From Pyxidicoccus caerfyrddinensis (GTDB taxonomy: Bacteria > Myxococcota > Myxococcia > Myxococcales > Myxococcaceae): 64,000 bases of DNA. Numbering within the stretch: position 1 is the first letter of the stretch; each line of letters starts with the position of its first letter. The notes below the pieces were generated by a model. The model saw only the letters and a program-made list of their open reading frames with translations. It made no database searches and was not told where the DNA came from. Below, in pieces: positions 1 to 11,500 of the stretch. A program made the position numbers and the translations under genes. The stretch lies in assembly GCF_010894405.1 (NCBI RefSeq), contig NZ_JAAIYA010000012.1, positions 197,444-261,443 on the forward strand, written 5' to 3'.

Positions 1-1
1 C

Positions 2-91
2 GGCGGCACCAACAGCGTGGTGTTCGCCAACGTGCCGGGCCCGGGCGCGAAGATCGCCATCAGCTACCGCCGCTCGTGCGCCGCGCTGTAG
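2..91 (+). CDS. C-terminal fragment of an unidentified protein
   Basis: The reading frame is open from the second base of the window and closes at a TAG (89-91), giving the last 29 residues of a gene that starts outside. The tail ends ISYRRSCAAL. No domain can be recognised in so short a piece. The codons are G/C-ending as in the neighbouring genes, which supports real coding sequence. The function is unknown. Confidence 0.5.
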   Translation, partial: GGTNSVVFANVPGPGAKIAISYRRSCAAL

Positions 92-297
92 GGCAGGCGA
101 GCAATCACGAGGTGTAGCGCAGTCGATGGGCCGGTCATCCGGCCCTCGACGTTCATGTCAGTCCCGGGTGCTACAGGTCTGCACTTGCCTGTGCGAATGA
201 CCAGAAAATTGGAGGGTCCCTCACGGTGTGTACCCTGAGGTCGTACCCGTTGCTGCCGAGGAGGCACCCGGTGAGCTCCCGTGATTCCGAAGGAACG

Positions 298-612
298 ATG
301 ACGACCGCGGCCCGCGCGCCGGTGCGCGCGCCCGGACTGCGCGTCATCCGGGGCGAGGGGCAGCGGAGAGAAGAACCGCTCGCTTCCCGGGATGCCGTGG
401 CGCGGGTGTTGATGGAGGCGGGCGCGGACATGCTGCTCCGCCGCATCAGCCCGGCGCGGGCGCAGGAAATCGAGCGCAAGGTGGACCGGGTGCTGGACCT
501 GTTCGACCGGGTGGATGTGGCCCCGGTGCTGATGCCGGTGCTGAAGCGGCACCTGGACGAGCTGGAGGCGCTGATGCGGGAGACCCGCGAGGTACGGGCC
601 GCCCGGCGGTAA
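298..612 (+). CDS. Small hypothetical protein (104 aa)
   Basis: An Arg-rich N-terminus is followed by two amphipathic helical stretches (about residues 28-95), probably an all-helical fold; no known family is recognised. The start is the ATG at 298 because AAGGA lies 6 bases upstream and the upstream extension is low-quality sequence; a GTG at 271 is the alternative. It precedes the kinase pair by about 130 bp, but a separate promoter lies in that gap (647-675), so it is probably not in the kinase transcript. Function unknown. Confidence 0.6.
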   Translation: MTTAARAPVRAPGLRVIRGEGQRREEPLASRDAVARVLMEAGADMLLRRISPARAQEIERKVDRVLDLFDRVDVAPVLMPVLKRHLDELEALMRETREVRAARR

Positions 613-646
613 CCGGCAGGTCGGGTCCGCAACGTCGTTCGGACGT

Positions 647-675
647 TTGACCCCTCTGTCCTGTGCGCTTACGCT
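647..675 (+). promoter_or_regulatory. Putative housekeeping promoter of the kinase pair
   Basis: TTGACC (647-652), a 17-bp spacer and TACGCT (670-675). Transcription would start near 682, about 60 bases before the GTG of the first kinase. The same TTGAC-N17-TAC pattern occurs before purH, before the SCP2 gene and, with weaker matches, before the two metal units. Confidence 0.5.
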
Positions 676-744
676 CGGGACCTCTCCGCGTTCGGACCCC
701 GGGGCCACGGTTGGTGGCAGGCCAGGGGGAGCGGTCAGGTCGCC

Positions 745-3240
745 GTGTCAATCGAAACCTATGGCAGGTACCAGCTCCTGAAGCGTCTCGCCACGGGCGG
801 GATGGCGCAGATCTACCTCGCGCGCCGCCCGGGCCCCGACGGCGAGAAGCTGCTGGTCGTGAAGCGGATCCTCCCGCACCTCACGGAGAACGACGACTTC
901 GTGAAGATGTTCCTGGATGAGGCGCGCATCGCCGCGCGGCTCAACCACGCGAACGTCGTGCAGATCTTCGACCTGGGCGCGCAGGACGACTCGTTCTTCA
1001 TCGCCATGGAGTACATCCACGGCGAGGACCTGCGGAAGCTGTGGAGGCACTCCGAGTCGCGGGGAATGCCACTCCCGGTGCCGCTGGTGTGCCGCATCCT
1101 CATCGAGGCGAGCGCGGGCCTGGACTACGCGCACAAGCGCACGGACCCGACGACGGGGCGGCCGCTGGGCATCGTCCACCGCGACGTGTCCCCGCAGAAC
1201 ATCCTGGTGACGTTCGACGGCGGCGTGAAGGTGGTGGACTTCGGCATCGCCAAGGCGGCGGACCAGGCGACGATTACGCGCTCCGGGGTGCTGAAGGGGA
1301 AGTACTCGTACATGTCCCCGGAGCAGGCGGCCGGGCTGCGCGTGGACTGCCGCTCGGACATCTTCGCTCTGGGCGTGGTGCTGTACGAGCTGCTCACCGG
1401 GATGCGCCTGTTCAAGCGCACCAGCGACATCCAGACGCTGTCGGCGGTGTCCGAGTGCCGCGTGCTGCCGCCCTCGCAGGTGACGACGCGCGTGCCGCAG
1501 GACCTGGACGCCATCGTCCTCAAGGCGCTCGCGAAGGACCCGGCCGACCGCTACCAGGAGGCGGCGCAGCTCCAGGCCGCGTTGGAGGCATGGCTGGCCG
1601 CGAACCGGCAGCCGTCGTCGCCCGCGCACCTGTCCGCGTACATGAAGGAGCTGTACGCGGAGCGGCTGGCCGCGGAGGCCCGCTCGGGCGAGGTGCAGGT
1701 GGAGGACTCGGAGGCGCCTTCGCCGCCTCCGCGCGCGGACGCCTCGTCGCGGCGCACGGGCCTGCGTCCGGCGCCGCGTTCCGGTCCGGTGCCGGAGGAC
1801 GCCACGGCCGCGCTGCGCCCTCGCCCGTCGCGTCGCCCGGAAGCAGAGCCCGAGCCGGAGCGCCCCGCGTCCCGGACGACGGGAGCACGGCGCGTGGTGG
1901 AGTCGGCCTCGGGGGAGCGCCCCTCTCGCGCGGGAGTGGGCGTGGTGCCGCCGATGCCGCCTCGCGTGGAGGAGGAGGCGCCGACGCTGGATGGCCGCGC
2001 CGCCACGCGGGGGACGCTGACGGACGTGAAGCTGGACGTGGAGCCCCTGCCGCCGGTACCGGACGTGCGCCCGGCGTCCCGGGTGCCGACGCCCCACACG
2101 GGCCGGTTCGAAGCGGGCCCGCCGTATCCCATCCACGTGGAGGAGGACGGCCCCACGCTGGCGATGCCGGAGGTGCGCTCCTCGCGCATCGTGCTGCCCG
2201 TCCCCGTGGAGAACGAGGCGGAGGAGGACGCCCCCACGCTAGCGATGCCGGAGGTGGTGCGCGCCTCGCGCGTGGTGGTGCAGGTGCCGCAGGACAACGA
2301 GGCGGAGGAGGACGCGCCCACGCTGTCGCTGGGCCTGTCCCGCCCGGCCCGGGCTCCGCAGACGCGCACGGACACGGCCATCCCTCCGGGGGCGCAGCCG
2401 CGGCGCTGGGGGTGGATGGCAGGAGTGGGGATTGCGGGGGTCGTCGCGGTGGCCGTGCTGCTGTGGGCCTGGCCGAAGACTCCGCCCGCCACGGTGCGGC
2501 TGGAGACGCTGCCGCCCGGGGCCACCGTGGTCTTCAACGGCCAGCCGCTCGCGGAGAAGACGCCGCTGGTGCTGCCGCCGGTGCCGGCCGGGCAGTACCC
2601 CGTCGAGGTGAGCCGGGACGGCTACGAGGTCTTGCAGACGACGGTGGAGGTTCCGGCCACGGGCGCGGCGTCCGCCGGGCTGCTGCGGCTGGTGCCGGTG
2701 GCGCCGAAGCCCGCGCCCGCTTCGCCTCGCGGGGAGGCTGTTCCGCCGCCCGGGTCGACGAGGACGGGGGCTCCCGCTCCGGTGCGGCTGCGGGTGGAGA
2801 CGGAGCCCGCGGAGGCGCTCGTCTTCGTGGACGGCCAGCCGCAGGGAGACGCGCCAGCCGAGATGTCCGTCGCGCCGGGGCGCGAGGTGGCGGTGCGGGT
2901 GGAGGCGGCGAGGCACCATCCGCTGGTGCGCGCGGTGATGGTGGGGACGGGGCCCGAGCAGGTGGAGCGCTTCGTGCTGGAGCCGGACCCGCGGGCGACG
3001 GGCGCGAGCCCCGGGGCGCGGAGCCGCTCGGGCATGGCCCGGGTCCGCTTCGCGGTGCAGCCCTGGGCGCAGGTGACGTGCAGCGGGAAGCGCCTGGGCG
3101 AGACGCCGTTCGACGTCGTCGAGCTGCGGGTGGGCACGCATGACTGCCGGTTCTTCAACCCCGAGCTCAAGAAGACGCTCAACCGACGTATCGAGGTAAA
3201 GCCCATCGACCTCAACGTGGTGAACGTGAAGTTCGACTAG
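745..3240 (+). CDS. Membrane Ser/Thr protein kinase with C-terminal PEGA domains
   Basis: An 831-residue Hanks-type kinase. The Gly-rich loop is near residues 15-24 (LATGGMAQIYLA), the ATP-binding lysine is K40, the HRD catalytic loop has H145/D147 and the DFG aspartate is D165. After the kinase domain comes a long Pro/Arg/Glu-rich linker with acidic EEDAPTL repeats (residues about 465-530), one transmembrane segment (about 555-575), then two clear PEGA-type beta repeats (about 582-650 and 679-750) and a third, weaker one to the end. The kinase is therefore cytoplasmic and the PEGA part outside the membrane, perhaps binding an envelope ligand. GTG start; the next kinase follows after 20 bp, so the two are probably cotranscribed. 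Substrate unknown. Confidence 0.93.
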   Translation: MSIETYGRYQLLKRLATGGMAQIYLARRPGPDGEKLLVVKRILPHLTENDDFVKMFLDEARIAARLNHANVVQIFDLGAQDDSFFIAMEYIHGEDLRKLWRHSESRGMPLPVPLVCRILIEASAGLDYAHKRTDPTTGRPLGIVHRDVSPQNILVTFDGGVKVVDFGIAKAADQATITRSGVLKGKYSYMSPEQAAGLRVDCRSDIFALGVVLYELLTGMRLFKRTSDIQTLSAVSECRVLPPSQVTTRVPQDLDAIVLKALAKDPADRYQEAAQLQAALEAWLAANRQPSSPAHLSAYMKELYAERLAAEARSGEVQVEDSEAPSPPPRADASSRRTGLRPAPRSGPVPEDATAALRPRPSRRPEAEPEPERPASRTTGARRVVESASGERPSRAGVGVVPPMPPRVEEEAPTLDGRAATRGTLTDVKLDVEPLPPVPDVRPASRVPTPHTGRFEAGPPYPIHVEEDGPTLAMPEVRSSRIVLPVPVENEAEEDAPTLAMPEVVRASRVVVQVPQDNEAEEDAPTLSLGLSRPARAPQTRTDTAIPPGAQPRRWGWMAGVGIAGVVAVAVLLWAWPKTPPATVRLETLPPGATVVFNGQPLAEKTPLVLPPVPAGQYPVEVSRDGYEVLQTTVEVPATGAASAGLLRLVPVAPKPAPASPRGEAVPPPGSTRTGAPAPVRLRVETEPAEALVFVDGQPQGDAPAEMSVAPGREVAVRVEAARHHPLVRAVMVGTGPEQVERFVLEPDPRATGASPGARSRSGMARVRFAVQPWAQVTCSGKRLGETPFDVVELRVGTHDCRFFNPELKKTLNRRIEVKPIDLNVVNVKFD
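2137..2331 (+). repeat. Acidic EEDAPTL repeats inside the first kinase
   Basis: Two long and one short copy of a 26-28 residue unit: an acidic EEDGPTL or EEDAPTL core, then LAMPEV, then a valine-rich spacer. A related EEEAPTL occurs about 60 residues earlier. Each unit carries one threonine in a strongly acidic setting within the cytoplasmic linker, so autophosphorylation or binding sites are possible; this is inference. Confidence 0.7.
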
Positions 3241-3260
3241 GCCCACCTCCGGATGCTCCC

Positions 3261-5621
3261 TTGACGCTCGAAGCCGGCACCCACATCGGCAAGTACGTCG
3301 TCCGCCGCAAGCTCGCCGAGGGCGGGATGGCGGAGATCTACCTGTGCACGGCCCGGGGCGCTGAGGGCTTCGAGAAGGAGGTCGTCATCAAGCGGGTGCG
3401 CGCCTTCCTCGCGAGCGACCCGGAGTTCGTCGGGATGTTCATCGCCGAGGCGCGCCTGGCCTCCCGGCTCAACCACGCCAACGTGGTGCAGATCTTCGAC
3501 TTCGACAAGCACGAGGACACGTACTACCTGGCCATGGAGTACGTGCGCGGCTGCTCGCTGTGGGAGCTGCGCAAGCGGTGCAAGGAGTTGATGGAGCCGG
3601 TGCCGCCGGTGATGGTGGCGCACATCGGCGTGGAGGTGGCGCGCGGGCTGCACTACGCGCACCGGGTGAAGGTGAACGGGCAGCCGCTGGACCTGGTGCA
3701 CCGGGACGTCACCCCGCACAACGTGCTGCTGTCCTACGACGGCGCGGTGAAGCTGACCGACTTCGGCATCGCCAAGGCGGGCAACAAGCTCACGCAGCCC
3801 GGCGTGCTCAAGGGCAAGTTCGCGTACATGTCCCCCGAGCAGGCCCGCGGCGAGGCCGTGGACGCGCGCACGGACATCTTCGCGCTGGGCGTGGTGCTGT
3901 GGGAGATGCTCACCGGCGGGCGGCTGTTCGACGGGGACTCCGAGGTGGCGGTGCTGCGCGCGGTGCAGCAGAGCGCCATTCCGCCTCCGGCCCGCCTCAA
4001 CCCGGACGTGCCGGAGGACCTGGACGCCGTCGTCGTGCGCGCGCTGGACCGGGACCCGGCGGCCCGCTTCCAGACGGCGGGGGAGTTGGAGCGCGCGCTG
4101 GCTCAGTGCGTGCTGAAGCACGCGAAGACGGTGGACGACACGGACCTGAGCGTCTTCATGCGGCGCCTGTTCCCCACCACCCTCACCCAGGCCATGCCCA
4201 CGGTGCAGGAGCGGACGCACGTGGAGGACGCCCCGGTGCCTCCCGGCGCCGACGTGCGCGTCCAGGTGCCGCGAGAGCCCACGGCGGTGATGCCGGGTGT
4301 CTCGAGCGGGCGGGGCGTGGCGGTGGCGCCCACTCCGGACGAGGACATCAACGCGCCCACCTACGTGCTGCCGCGCCGGGACGAGGCGGACGCCGCGCTG
4401 TCCGTGCCGCTGCCGCCCATGGCCACGCCGATGATGCCGCTGCCGGCGGTGGCGTCCTCGCCGGTGTCCCGACCCATGCCGCCGCTGGCCGCGCCCATCG
4501 CCACGGTGCGGCCGAGCCGTCCGGAGGGCACTCCCGCCGTGACGGGGGAGGGGAGTGACGCCGGGGTGCGGAGTGGTACGCCGTCCAGTGGCAGGTCGTC
4601 GAGCGAGCTCGAAGGGGTGTCTTCCGTTGAGGGCAAGAGGCCGAGTCCGCCGGAGGGGGTGGCTTCCGTCGGTGGCAGGAAGCCCAGCCGGCCGGAGGGC
4701 GTTTCGTCCGTTAGTGGCAGGAAGCCCAGCCGGCCCGAGGGCGTTTCGTCCGTCAGTGGCCGGAGGCCGAGCCAGCCCGAAGGCGTGTCCTCCGTTGGAA
4801 GGAACGTTCCTTCCGTCGACCCGGGCGTCGGTGCGTCCTCGCTGGAGGACTCTTCGGACGACGAAGCACCGGACACAGTCTCGTCGACCGAGCCGGAGGG
4901 ACTGGAAGCGCATGGCGCCGCCGAGGCTCCGGCCCCGGCGCGACGCGCTCCGTCCGGGGGCCTTCCCGCGTACGCACCGGGCCCGGTGAAGCCCGCGGCC
5001 CGACGCCGCCCGCTGACCCTGGCCCTGGCAGCGGCGGTGGGCCTGGCCGTCCTGGGCGGCGGCGTGGCGGTGATGCGCTTCCGCGCGGAGTCGGCGTCCA
5101 CCGGGAAGACGGCTCCGGCTTCGGGCAGCGAGGGCTCCGCCAGGGCCGCGCCGGGGACGGGTGGGACGCCGCCCGCCGGAACCTCGGGCACGGCCACCGC
5201 GCCGGAAGTGAAGGCCGACGTGCCCGCCCAGCCTTCCGCCACGGAAAGCGCCGCCGTGGCCGCCAGTGGCGACGGAAGCTCCGGCTCCGACACCGCCGAG
5301 GTGGACGGGCTGAAGCGTGAGGAGGCGCTCGGCACCGAGCCCCGGCCCACCGCCGGAGACTCCCGGCCCGCCGCTTCCGACGCCCAGGACAGTCAGCCGG
5401 CCGCGTCCACCGGTACGCTCCAGGTGCGGGCCTCGCCGTACGCCACCGTCTTCATCAACGGGAAGCGCATGGGCGAAGTCTCCGGGCGCGCCACCTACAA
5501 ACTCGCCCCGGGCACCTACAAGCTGCTCTTCGAGCACCCCACAGGGGGCAAGCGCTTCGACGTCACCATCGCCGCCGGGACGTCGGTGCTTCGCGAGTTC
5601 CGCGCGTCCAGGGCCCACTGA
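3261..5621 (+). CDS. Membrane Ser/Thr protein kinase with repeat linker and PEGA-like tail
   Basis: A 786-residue Hanks-type kinase. It has the Gly-rich loop (residues 18-28), ATP-binding K44, HRD with H147/D149 and DFG at D167. The juxtamembrane linker contains a 14-residue tandem repeat, then a transmembrane segment near 584-605, a Ser/Ala/Gly-rich extracytoplasmic stretch and one PEGA-like domain (about 717-786). The call uses a TTG at 3261, which places the typical GxxIGxYxVxxxLxEGG kinase start at the N-terminus; no in-frame ATG lies nearby. It is 20 bp downstream of the previous kinase with the same plan, so a duplicated and diverged pair is likely. The signal sensed is unknown. Confidence 0.92.
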   Translation: MTLEAGTHIGKYVVRRKLAEGGMAEIYLCTARGAEGFEKEVVIKRVRAFLASDPEFVGMFIAEARLASRLNHANVVQIFDFDKHEDTYYLAMEYVRGCSLWELRKRCKELMEPVPPVMVAHIGVEVARGLHYAHRVKVNGQPLDLVHRDVTPHNVLLSYDGAVKLTDFGIAKAGNKLTQPGVLKGKFAYMSPEQARGEAVDARTDIFALGVVLWEMLTGGRLFDGDSEVAVLRAVQQSAIPPPARLNPDVPEDLDAVVVRALDRDPAARFQTAGELERALAQCVLKHAKTVDDTDLSVFMRRLFPTTLTQAMPTVQERTHVEDAPVPPGADVRVQVPREPTAVMPGVSSGRGVAVAPTPDEDINAPTYVLPRRDEADAALSVPLPPMATPMMPLPAVASSPVSRPMPPLAAPIATVRPSRPEGTPAVTGEGSDAGVRSGTPSSGRSSSELEGVSSVEGKRPSPPEGVASVGGRKPSRPEGVSSVSGRKPSRPEGVSSVSGRRPSQPEGVSSVGRNVPSVDPGVGASSLEDSSDDEAPDTVSSTEPEGLEAHGAAEAPAPARRAPSGGLPAYAPGPVKPAARRRPLTLALAAAVGLAVLGGGVAVMRFRAESASTGKTAPASGSEGSARAAPGTGGTPPAGTSGTATAPEVKADVPAQPSATESAAVAASGDGSSGSDTAEVDGLKREEALGTEPRPTAGDSRPAASDAQDSQPAASTGTLQVRASPYATVFINGKRMGEVSGRATYKLAPGTYKLLFEHPTGGKRFDVTIAAGTSVLREFRASRAH
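4614..4814 (+). repeat. 42-bp tandem repeat encoding [14 protein letters not shown] units
   Basis: Four consecutive 14-residue units and a partial fifth, each with the pattern GV(S/A)SV-x-G(R/K)-x-PS-x-PE, sit in the cytoplasmic linker of the second kinase. The middle copies are nearly identical at DNA level, which suggests recent expansion by slippage and possible length variation between strains. The units are rich in Ser and Arg/Lys and look intrinsically disordered. Confidence 0.85.
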
Positions 5622-5843
5622 ATCGTCATCCACTGAACGTTGCCGGAAGCCCCGGGGCCGCGCTCCCTCCGCGCCGCCCTGAATGGTCGCTCATGGCCTC
5701 CTGAGCGCGCCGCCGGCGGCCTTCCGTCACCCCGGCTCCGGGCCGCACGAATCGTCGTGTGTCGATCAGCCCTGTAGCGGTCCACCTTGACCTTTGCGAT
5801 CGGCTCTGGCACTCAGTGGCCCCCATTCAGTAGCCTATATTCA

Positions 5844-6368
5844 ATGGAATCGATGGACCTGCTGGCTCCCGACGAGATTGCTCGGATCGAGCGCGAGAAC
5901 GCGGGCGGCCTGCCCGCGAGCGCCATCCTGGAAATCTTCCGGCCTCGGGGCGTGCGGCTGTCGGAAGCGACGTTCCGCAAGTACGTCCAGGCGGGGTTGC
6001 TACCGCGCAGCCGCCGGGTGGGCCGCAAGGGGAAGCATCAGGGGAGCCGGGGGCTCTACCCGGTGGAAGCGGTGCGCCGCATCAATGTCATCAAGAAGAT
6101 GATGGCGGAGGGGCACACCCTGGAGGACATCAAGCGCTCCTACGTCTTCCATGCCAACCACATCGACCAGCTGGAGCGGGACCTGGCGGGTCTATTGAAC
6201 GGGTTCCAGGAGGAACTGGGGGACCGCGCCTTTGGAGGGGAGCACCGTCGTACCCTCGAGGTGGAGTTGGCAACCCTGAGGCAAAGAGCGCAGGATCTGG
6301 TCCGGGATGTGGCCCGGCTGGGCAGTGCAGTAACCGCACGCGAAGACGAAACCATCCGTTCGCAATAA
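5844..6368 (+). CDS. MerR-type transcriptional regulator
   Basis: A 174-residue protein whose first half reads as a MerR winged-helix region: an SEATFRKYVQAGLLP helix-turn-helix stretch, then a wing with GLYPVEAVRRI and the helix KKMMAEGHTLEDI. The second half is a predicted coiled coil (ERDLAGLL, LEVELATLRQRAQDL), the usual dimerisation element. No C-terminal ligand or Cys metal-binding segment is visible, so its signal is unclear. The start is the ATG at 5844; an ATG at 5853 is almost as likely. TATATT lies just before the ATG, so a leaderless transcript is possible. It is followed after 45 bp by the sigma-4 protein and may be cotranscribed with it. Confidence 0.75.
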   Translation: MESMDLLAPDEIARIERENAGGLPASAILEIFRPRGVRLSEATFRKYVQAGLLPRSRRVGRKGKHQGSRGLYPVEAVRRINVIKKMMAEGHTLEDIKRSYVFHANHIDQLERDLAGLLNGFQEELGDRAFGGEHRRTLEVELATLRQRAQDLVRDVARLGSAVTAREDETIRSQ

Positions 6369-6413
6369 GATGCCGGCCCGGAACCGGGTAGACTGGCCTC
6401 ACGTGGAGGGGAC

Positions 6414-6905
<492 letters not shown>

Positions 6906-6910
6906 AGAAC

Positions 6911-6927
6911 CGGGCGGCTTCCGCCCG
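6911..6927 (+). terminator. Short GC hairpin after the sigma-4 gene
   Basis: CGGGCGG (6911-6917), loop CTT, CCGCCCG (6921-6927): a perfect 7-bp stem five bases after the stop codon. There is no T-run, so termination would be weak or factor-assisted. Confidence 0.4.
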
Positions 6928-6950
6928 TCGACGAAGGCCGACGTGTTGCG

Positions 6951-6979
6951 TTGACACCCCTGGGGGTGGTTGCTACTAC
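6951..6979 (+). promoter_or_regulatory. Putative purH promoter
   Basis: A perfect TTGACA (6951-6956), a 17-bp spacer and TACTAC (6974-6979). The expected transcription start (about 6986) lies 25 bases before the GTG chosen for purH. This argues against the in-frame TTG at 6951 being the translation start, because that TTG is part of the -35 box. Confidence 0.55.
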
Positions 6980-7010
6980 CGCGCCGCTCCCCGCACACCG
7001 AGGCCCACAC

Positions 7011-8555
7011 GTGCTGGCTCTCCTCAGCGTTTCCGACAAGCGCGGTCTGGTCCCCTTCGCCCAGGGCCTCGTTCGCCTGGGTTTCCGGTTGCTCTCCACC
7101 GGAGGCACGCTGGAGGCGCTCAAGGGCGCTGGCGTCCCGGCCACCAAGGTGTCCGAGCACACGCAGAGCCCCGAGATTCTCGGTGGCCGCGTGAAGACGC
7201 TGCACCCCCGCATCCACGGTGGCCTGCTGGGCCGCGTGGACCTGGAGAGCGACCGGGCGGAGATGAAGGCGCACGGCATCGAGCCCATCTCCCTCGTCGC
7301 GGTGAACCTGTACCCGTTCCGCCAGACGGTGGCCTCGGGCGCCGCCGAGGCGGACGTCATCGAGCAGATTGACATCGGCGGGCCGGCGATGGTGCGCGCG
7401 TCCGCGAAGAACTTCCGGCACGTCGCCGTCGTCGTGGACCCGGACGACTACCCCGCGGTGCTGGCGGAGCTGGAGCAGCAGAAGGCGGTGGGCGAGGAGA
7501 CGCGGCGCAAGCTGATGCGCAAGGCCTTCGCGCACACGGCGGCCTACGACGCGTCCATCTCCGCGTGGCTGGCGGGTGGCGCGGGCGAGCCCTTCCCGGG
7601 CGAGCTGTCGCTGGCGTACCAGAAGGCGCAGGACTTGAGGTACGGGGAGAACCCGCACCAGCGCGGCGCCTTCTACCGCGAGCACTCCGCGCCGTCCGAG
7701 CCGACGGTGGCCTTCTCCAAGGTGCTGCAGGGCAAGGAGCTCTCGTACAACAACATCCTCGACCTGGATGCGGCGCTCGGGCTGCTGCTGGAGTTCCCGG
7801 AGAAGCCCTGCGCGGTCATCATCAAGCACAACACCCCGTGCGGCGTGTCGGTGGATGACGTGCTGGTGAAGGCGTACCGCACGGCGCGCGCGGTGGACGA
7901 GGTGTCCGCCTTCGGCGGCATCGTCGCCCTCAACCGCGAGGTGGATGAGGCCACCGCCCAGGCGATGGCGGAGACCTTCCTGGAGGCGGTCATCGCGCCG
8001 TCCTACTCGGCCGCGGCGCTCCAGGTGCTGGCGGCGAAGAAGAACCTGCGGCTCCTGGAGGCGGGCCCCGCGCTCGCCTCGCCGCAGGCCCGGCCGAGGG
8101 CCCAGCTGGACGCCCGGAGCGTGTCTGGCGGCCTGCTCCTCATGGACCGGGACGCCGTCGAGCCCCCGCTCAGCTGGAAGGTGGTCTCCAAGCGCGCGCC
8201 CACGCCGGAGGAGGAGCGGGCCCTCCGCTTCGCCTGGAAGGTGTGCAAGCACGTGAAGAGCAACGCCATCGTGTTCTCCTCGGGGGACCAGCTGCTCGCG
8301 CAGGGCGGCGGCCAGACGAACCGGGTGGACTCGGTGCGCATCGCGATGAAGCGCGGCGGCGAGGCCCTCAAGGGGAGCGCCGTGGCCTCGGACGCCTTCT
8401 TCCCCTTCCGGGACGGCCTGGACGAGGCCGCCCGGGCCGGTGCGACATGTGTGGTCCACCCTGGCGGCTCGGTCCGGGACGCGGAGGTTATCGCCGCCGC
8501 GGACGAACATGGGATGGCCATGGTGCTGACGGGAGTGCGACACTTCCGTCACTGA
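7011..8555 (+). CDS. purH: Bifunctional AICAR transformylase / IMP cyclohydrolase
   Basis: Catalyses the last two steps of de novo IMP synthesis: formylation of AICAR with 10-formyl-tetrahydrofolate, then ring closure. The N-terminal MGS-like cyclohydrolase domain begins [12 protein letters not shown]; the transformylase domain carries the family motifs RYGENPHQ and KHNTPCG and runs to the C-terminus. The 514-residue length is normal. The GTG start at 7011 gives the usual short N-terminus and has GAGG upstream. It stands first in a compact plus-strand chain with a TPR protein, purD and lptFG, with only 3 bp to the next ATG. Confidence 0.96.
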   Translation: MLALLSVSDKRGLVPFAQGLVRLGFRLLSTGGTLEALKGAGVPATKVSEHTQSPEILGGRVKTLHPRIHGGLLGRVDLESDRAEMKAHGIEPISLVAVNLYPFRQTVASGAAEADVIEQIDIGGPAMVRASAKNFRHVAVVVDPDDYPAVLAELEQQKAVGEETRRKLMRKAFAHTAAYDASISAWLAGGAGEPFPGELSLAYQKAQDLRYGENPHQRGAFYREHSAPSEPTVAFSKVLQGKELSYNNILDLDAALGLLLEFPEKPCAVIIKHNTPCGVSVDDVLVKAYRTARAVDEVSAFGGIVALNREVDEATAQAMAETFLEAVIAPSYSAAALQVLAAKKNLRLLEAGPALASPQARPRAQLDARSVSGGLLLMDRDAVEPPLSWKVVSKRAPTPEEERALRFAWKVCKHVKSNAIVFSSGDQLLAQGGGQTNRVDSVRIAMKRGGEALKGSAVASDAFFPFRDGLDEAARAGATCVVHPGGSVRDAEVIAAADEHGMAMVLTGVRHFRH

Positions 8556-8558
8556 GTC

Positions 8559-11500
8559 ATGCGCATCGTCTGTCAGAAATGCGCGGCCGCCTATGCGATC
8601 GATGATCGACTGATCACCGCCAAGGGCGTTCGCGCGCAGTGTCCCCGTTGCCGGCACCTGCAGCTCGTCCGGCGCGATCCCACGGCCGCGCCCGCAGCTG
8701 GCGCGCCGGCTCCCACGCCGCAGCCCGCGGCGCCCGCAACCCCGGCTCCTCCCACTCCGGAGGCAGCGCCCGCCGCCGCCCCGGCCGCGGATGACCTCTT
8801 CGGCGACTTCGGCTCGCCGCCGCCCGCCGCCGCCGCGCCGCCCCGGCCCGCGCCAGCGGCTGCTCCACCCCGGCCGGCGGCCGCCGCGCCGCCTCGTCCC
8901 GCGCAGGGGGGCGGTGGCGCACCGGGCTCGGACCTGTTCTCCGACTTCGGCGCGATGCCGTCTCCCAGCCCCGCGTCCGCGCCGCCGGTGGACCCGTTCG
9001 CGGCCCCCGGCCTCGCGTCACCGGCCGCCTCGGGTGCCGCCGCCGCGGAGGACCCGCTGCTCGACTTCCTCGGGCCGCCTCCCTCCGCGCCTCCCGATTC
9101 GGTGACGCGTGTGCCCGCGACGCCCGTGGTGCCTCCGCCCGGTGGTGCCTCCGCCCCGCGCGCGGCGTCCCCCGCCGCCTCAGCCGGGAAGCCGGCCACG
9201 GCCGGCTGCCGCTCTTGTGGCAAGGCGCTGACGGACTCCTTCGACCAGGCGCTCGGCATCTGCGATGCCTGCCGGCAGCGGCAGCCTGCCGCGGCGGCGT
9301 CCCCGGGCCCCGCGCCCGCGGCTTCGGAGGGCGCGGACTTCCTGCCGCAGATGACGACGCTGGAGGCGGGCTCCGCGTCCGCGTCTCCGCTGCCGCCCGA
9401 GCCTCGAAGCGCTCCACGTGCCTCCGCGGCCCCCGCGCTGGGCGCGGAGCCGAGGAGCAACAGCAGCCCGCGCATCCCCATCAGCACGGACATCATCCCC
9501 GACATGGGCCCGGAGCCCCGCAGCGGTCCCCGCGCGGCCGCGCCGTCCATGGGGCCCGAGCCCCGCAGCGGCGCGCGCAACTCCACCATCTCCGCGGTGC
9601 GCACGGGCACCGCGCAGCTTCCGTCCGTGGGCCGCGCGTCCGGTGGACGGCGGGGCGTGCTCGCGGGGGTGCTCGCGGTGGTGCTCCTCGGCGGTGGCGC
9701 CGGGGCGTACTTCCTCTACGCGAAGCATCAGGAGGGCGTGCGCCGCAATGCGCAGCCACCCGCGCCGCCGCCCGTCCCGGAAGCGGTGCAGGCCTCGCTG
9801 TCGCGCTGGAAGCTGAAGTACCTGGAGGAGCTCACCGGCACCACCAGCGCGGAGAAGCTGACGGAGGGGCAGCAGCAGCTCGCCCGGGACGAGCGCTTCG
9901 CGTACGGCGAGGCGGAGGAGTCCTTCCAGCAGGCGCTGCTCCTGGACCCGCAGAGCGACGCGGCCATCGCCGGCTACGTGCAGGCGCTGGCGCTGGGGCG
10001 TGGCTCGGGCATGGATGACGCCACCTTCCAGGAGGCGAGCGCGCTGGTGGAGGCCGCGCAGACGCGCTCCGGCCGCACGGCGCCGCTGCTGCTGGCGAAC
10101 GCGAACCTGCTGCTGTCGCGCTCGCGGCAGCCGGAGCGGATGGAGCAGGCGCGCAAGCTGGCCGAGGAGCTGCTGGCCCTGTCCGACATCTCCGACGCGC
10201 AGAAGGCGGAGGCACACCTGGTGCTGGGCCGCGCCTTCCTGTCCACGTCCCGCGAGCTGGCGCGCACGCACTTCGACGACGCGCAGAAGTTGGCCCCGGA
10301 CCTCAAGCGCGTGGCGTACTACCGCGCGCTGGCGCACGAGTCGGCCGGTGAGTACTCGCTCGCGCTGGACACGCTGCGCAAGCGCCTGGCGGCGAACCCC
10401 GGGGACTGGGACAGCCTGGCGGCCACGTCGCGCATCTACCAGGAGGTGGGGGAGCACGGGGAGGCGCGCAAGCTGTACGAGGCGCGCGTGAAGGCGGACG
10501 CCACCGAGCTGCGCGCGCTGCTGCCGCTGGCCATGCTGCGCTACCAGTCGGAGGACAACCCCACCGCCGCCGTGCGCGAGCTGCGCGCGCTCCTGAAGAA
10601 CCGCTCCCGCTACGACAGCCCCGAGGTGGCCGAGGTGCTGGTGCACCTGGCGTCCGCGCAGCGCTCCGCCAACGACGCGGACGGGGCGGCGAAGTCCGCC
10701 GAGGAGGCCCTGACGCTGGTGAAGGGCCTGCCCGAGGCGCACCTCCAGGTCTTCCTGGTGGCCCTGGGCCGCCGCGATGCCGCGCGGGCGCGGGAGCACT
10801 TCACGGGCTTCCGGGGGCGCCTGGACGACGCCGCGCTGGAGAAGGTGCTCGAGGGCCGGCTGCTGCTCCTGGAGAAGAAGCCCGCCGAGGCGGTGGAGCG
10901 CTTCCAGGAGGCGGTGCGGCTGGATGGGCGCAGGCTGGATGCGCAGTTGCTGGCCGGCGTGGCCTCCGCGAGCGCGAAGCGGCGGGACGACGCGTTCCGC
11001 GCGCTCAACCCGGCGCTCCAGTCGGACCCGATGCGGCTGGCGCCGCGGCCGGTGGCGACGCGCTTCTGGCTGCGGCCTCGCGACACGGTGGAGGGCGTGG
11101 AGGGTGCCATCCTCGCGCTGGCCGAGGGGCCGGAGGACCCGTCCCCGCTCCTGTACGAGGGCCTGCTGCGCTTCCACCAGGGCGACGTCGACGCGGCCGA
11201 GCGGCACTTCCGCGACGTGCTGGAGGTGGACGCGAACAACGCGGCCGCGCTCGCGTACCGCTCGCTCATCGCGCTCAAGCGCGGCAACACGTCCGAGGCG
11301 AAGGCCCTGGGCGCGCGCGCGGCGGAGGAGGGCCGGCAGATGCCCATCGCCCACCTGGCGCTGGGGCTCGCGCTGGCGGACTCCCGGCAGGTGGAGCCCG
11401 CCAAGCGCTCGCTCCGGGACGCGCTGCAGCTGGCGCCCGGGCTGTTGTCGGCGCAGGCGCGGCTGGCGGAGCTGGAGGCGCCCCAGCGGCGCGACGTGGC

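Noticed and set aside
748-2136. Large minus-strand frames inside the kinase and other genes
   Set aside because: Shadows of high-GC coding genes on the other strand, with Arg/His-rich unrealistic composition.
5807-5812. Sigma-54 -24 element (TGGCAC)
   Set aside because: No TTGC element at the required distance.
6951-7010. Upstream TTG start for purH
   Set aside because: The TTG forms part of a perfect -35 box, and the GTG at 7011 gives the standard N-terminus.
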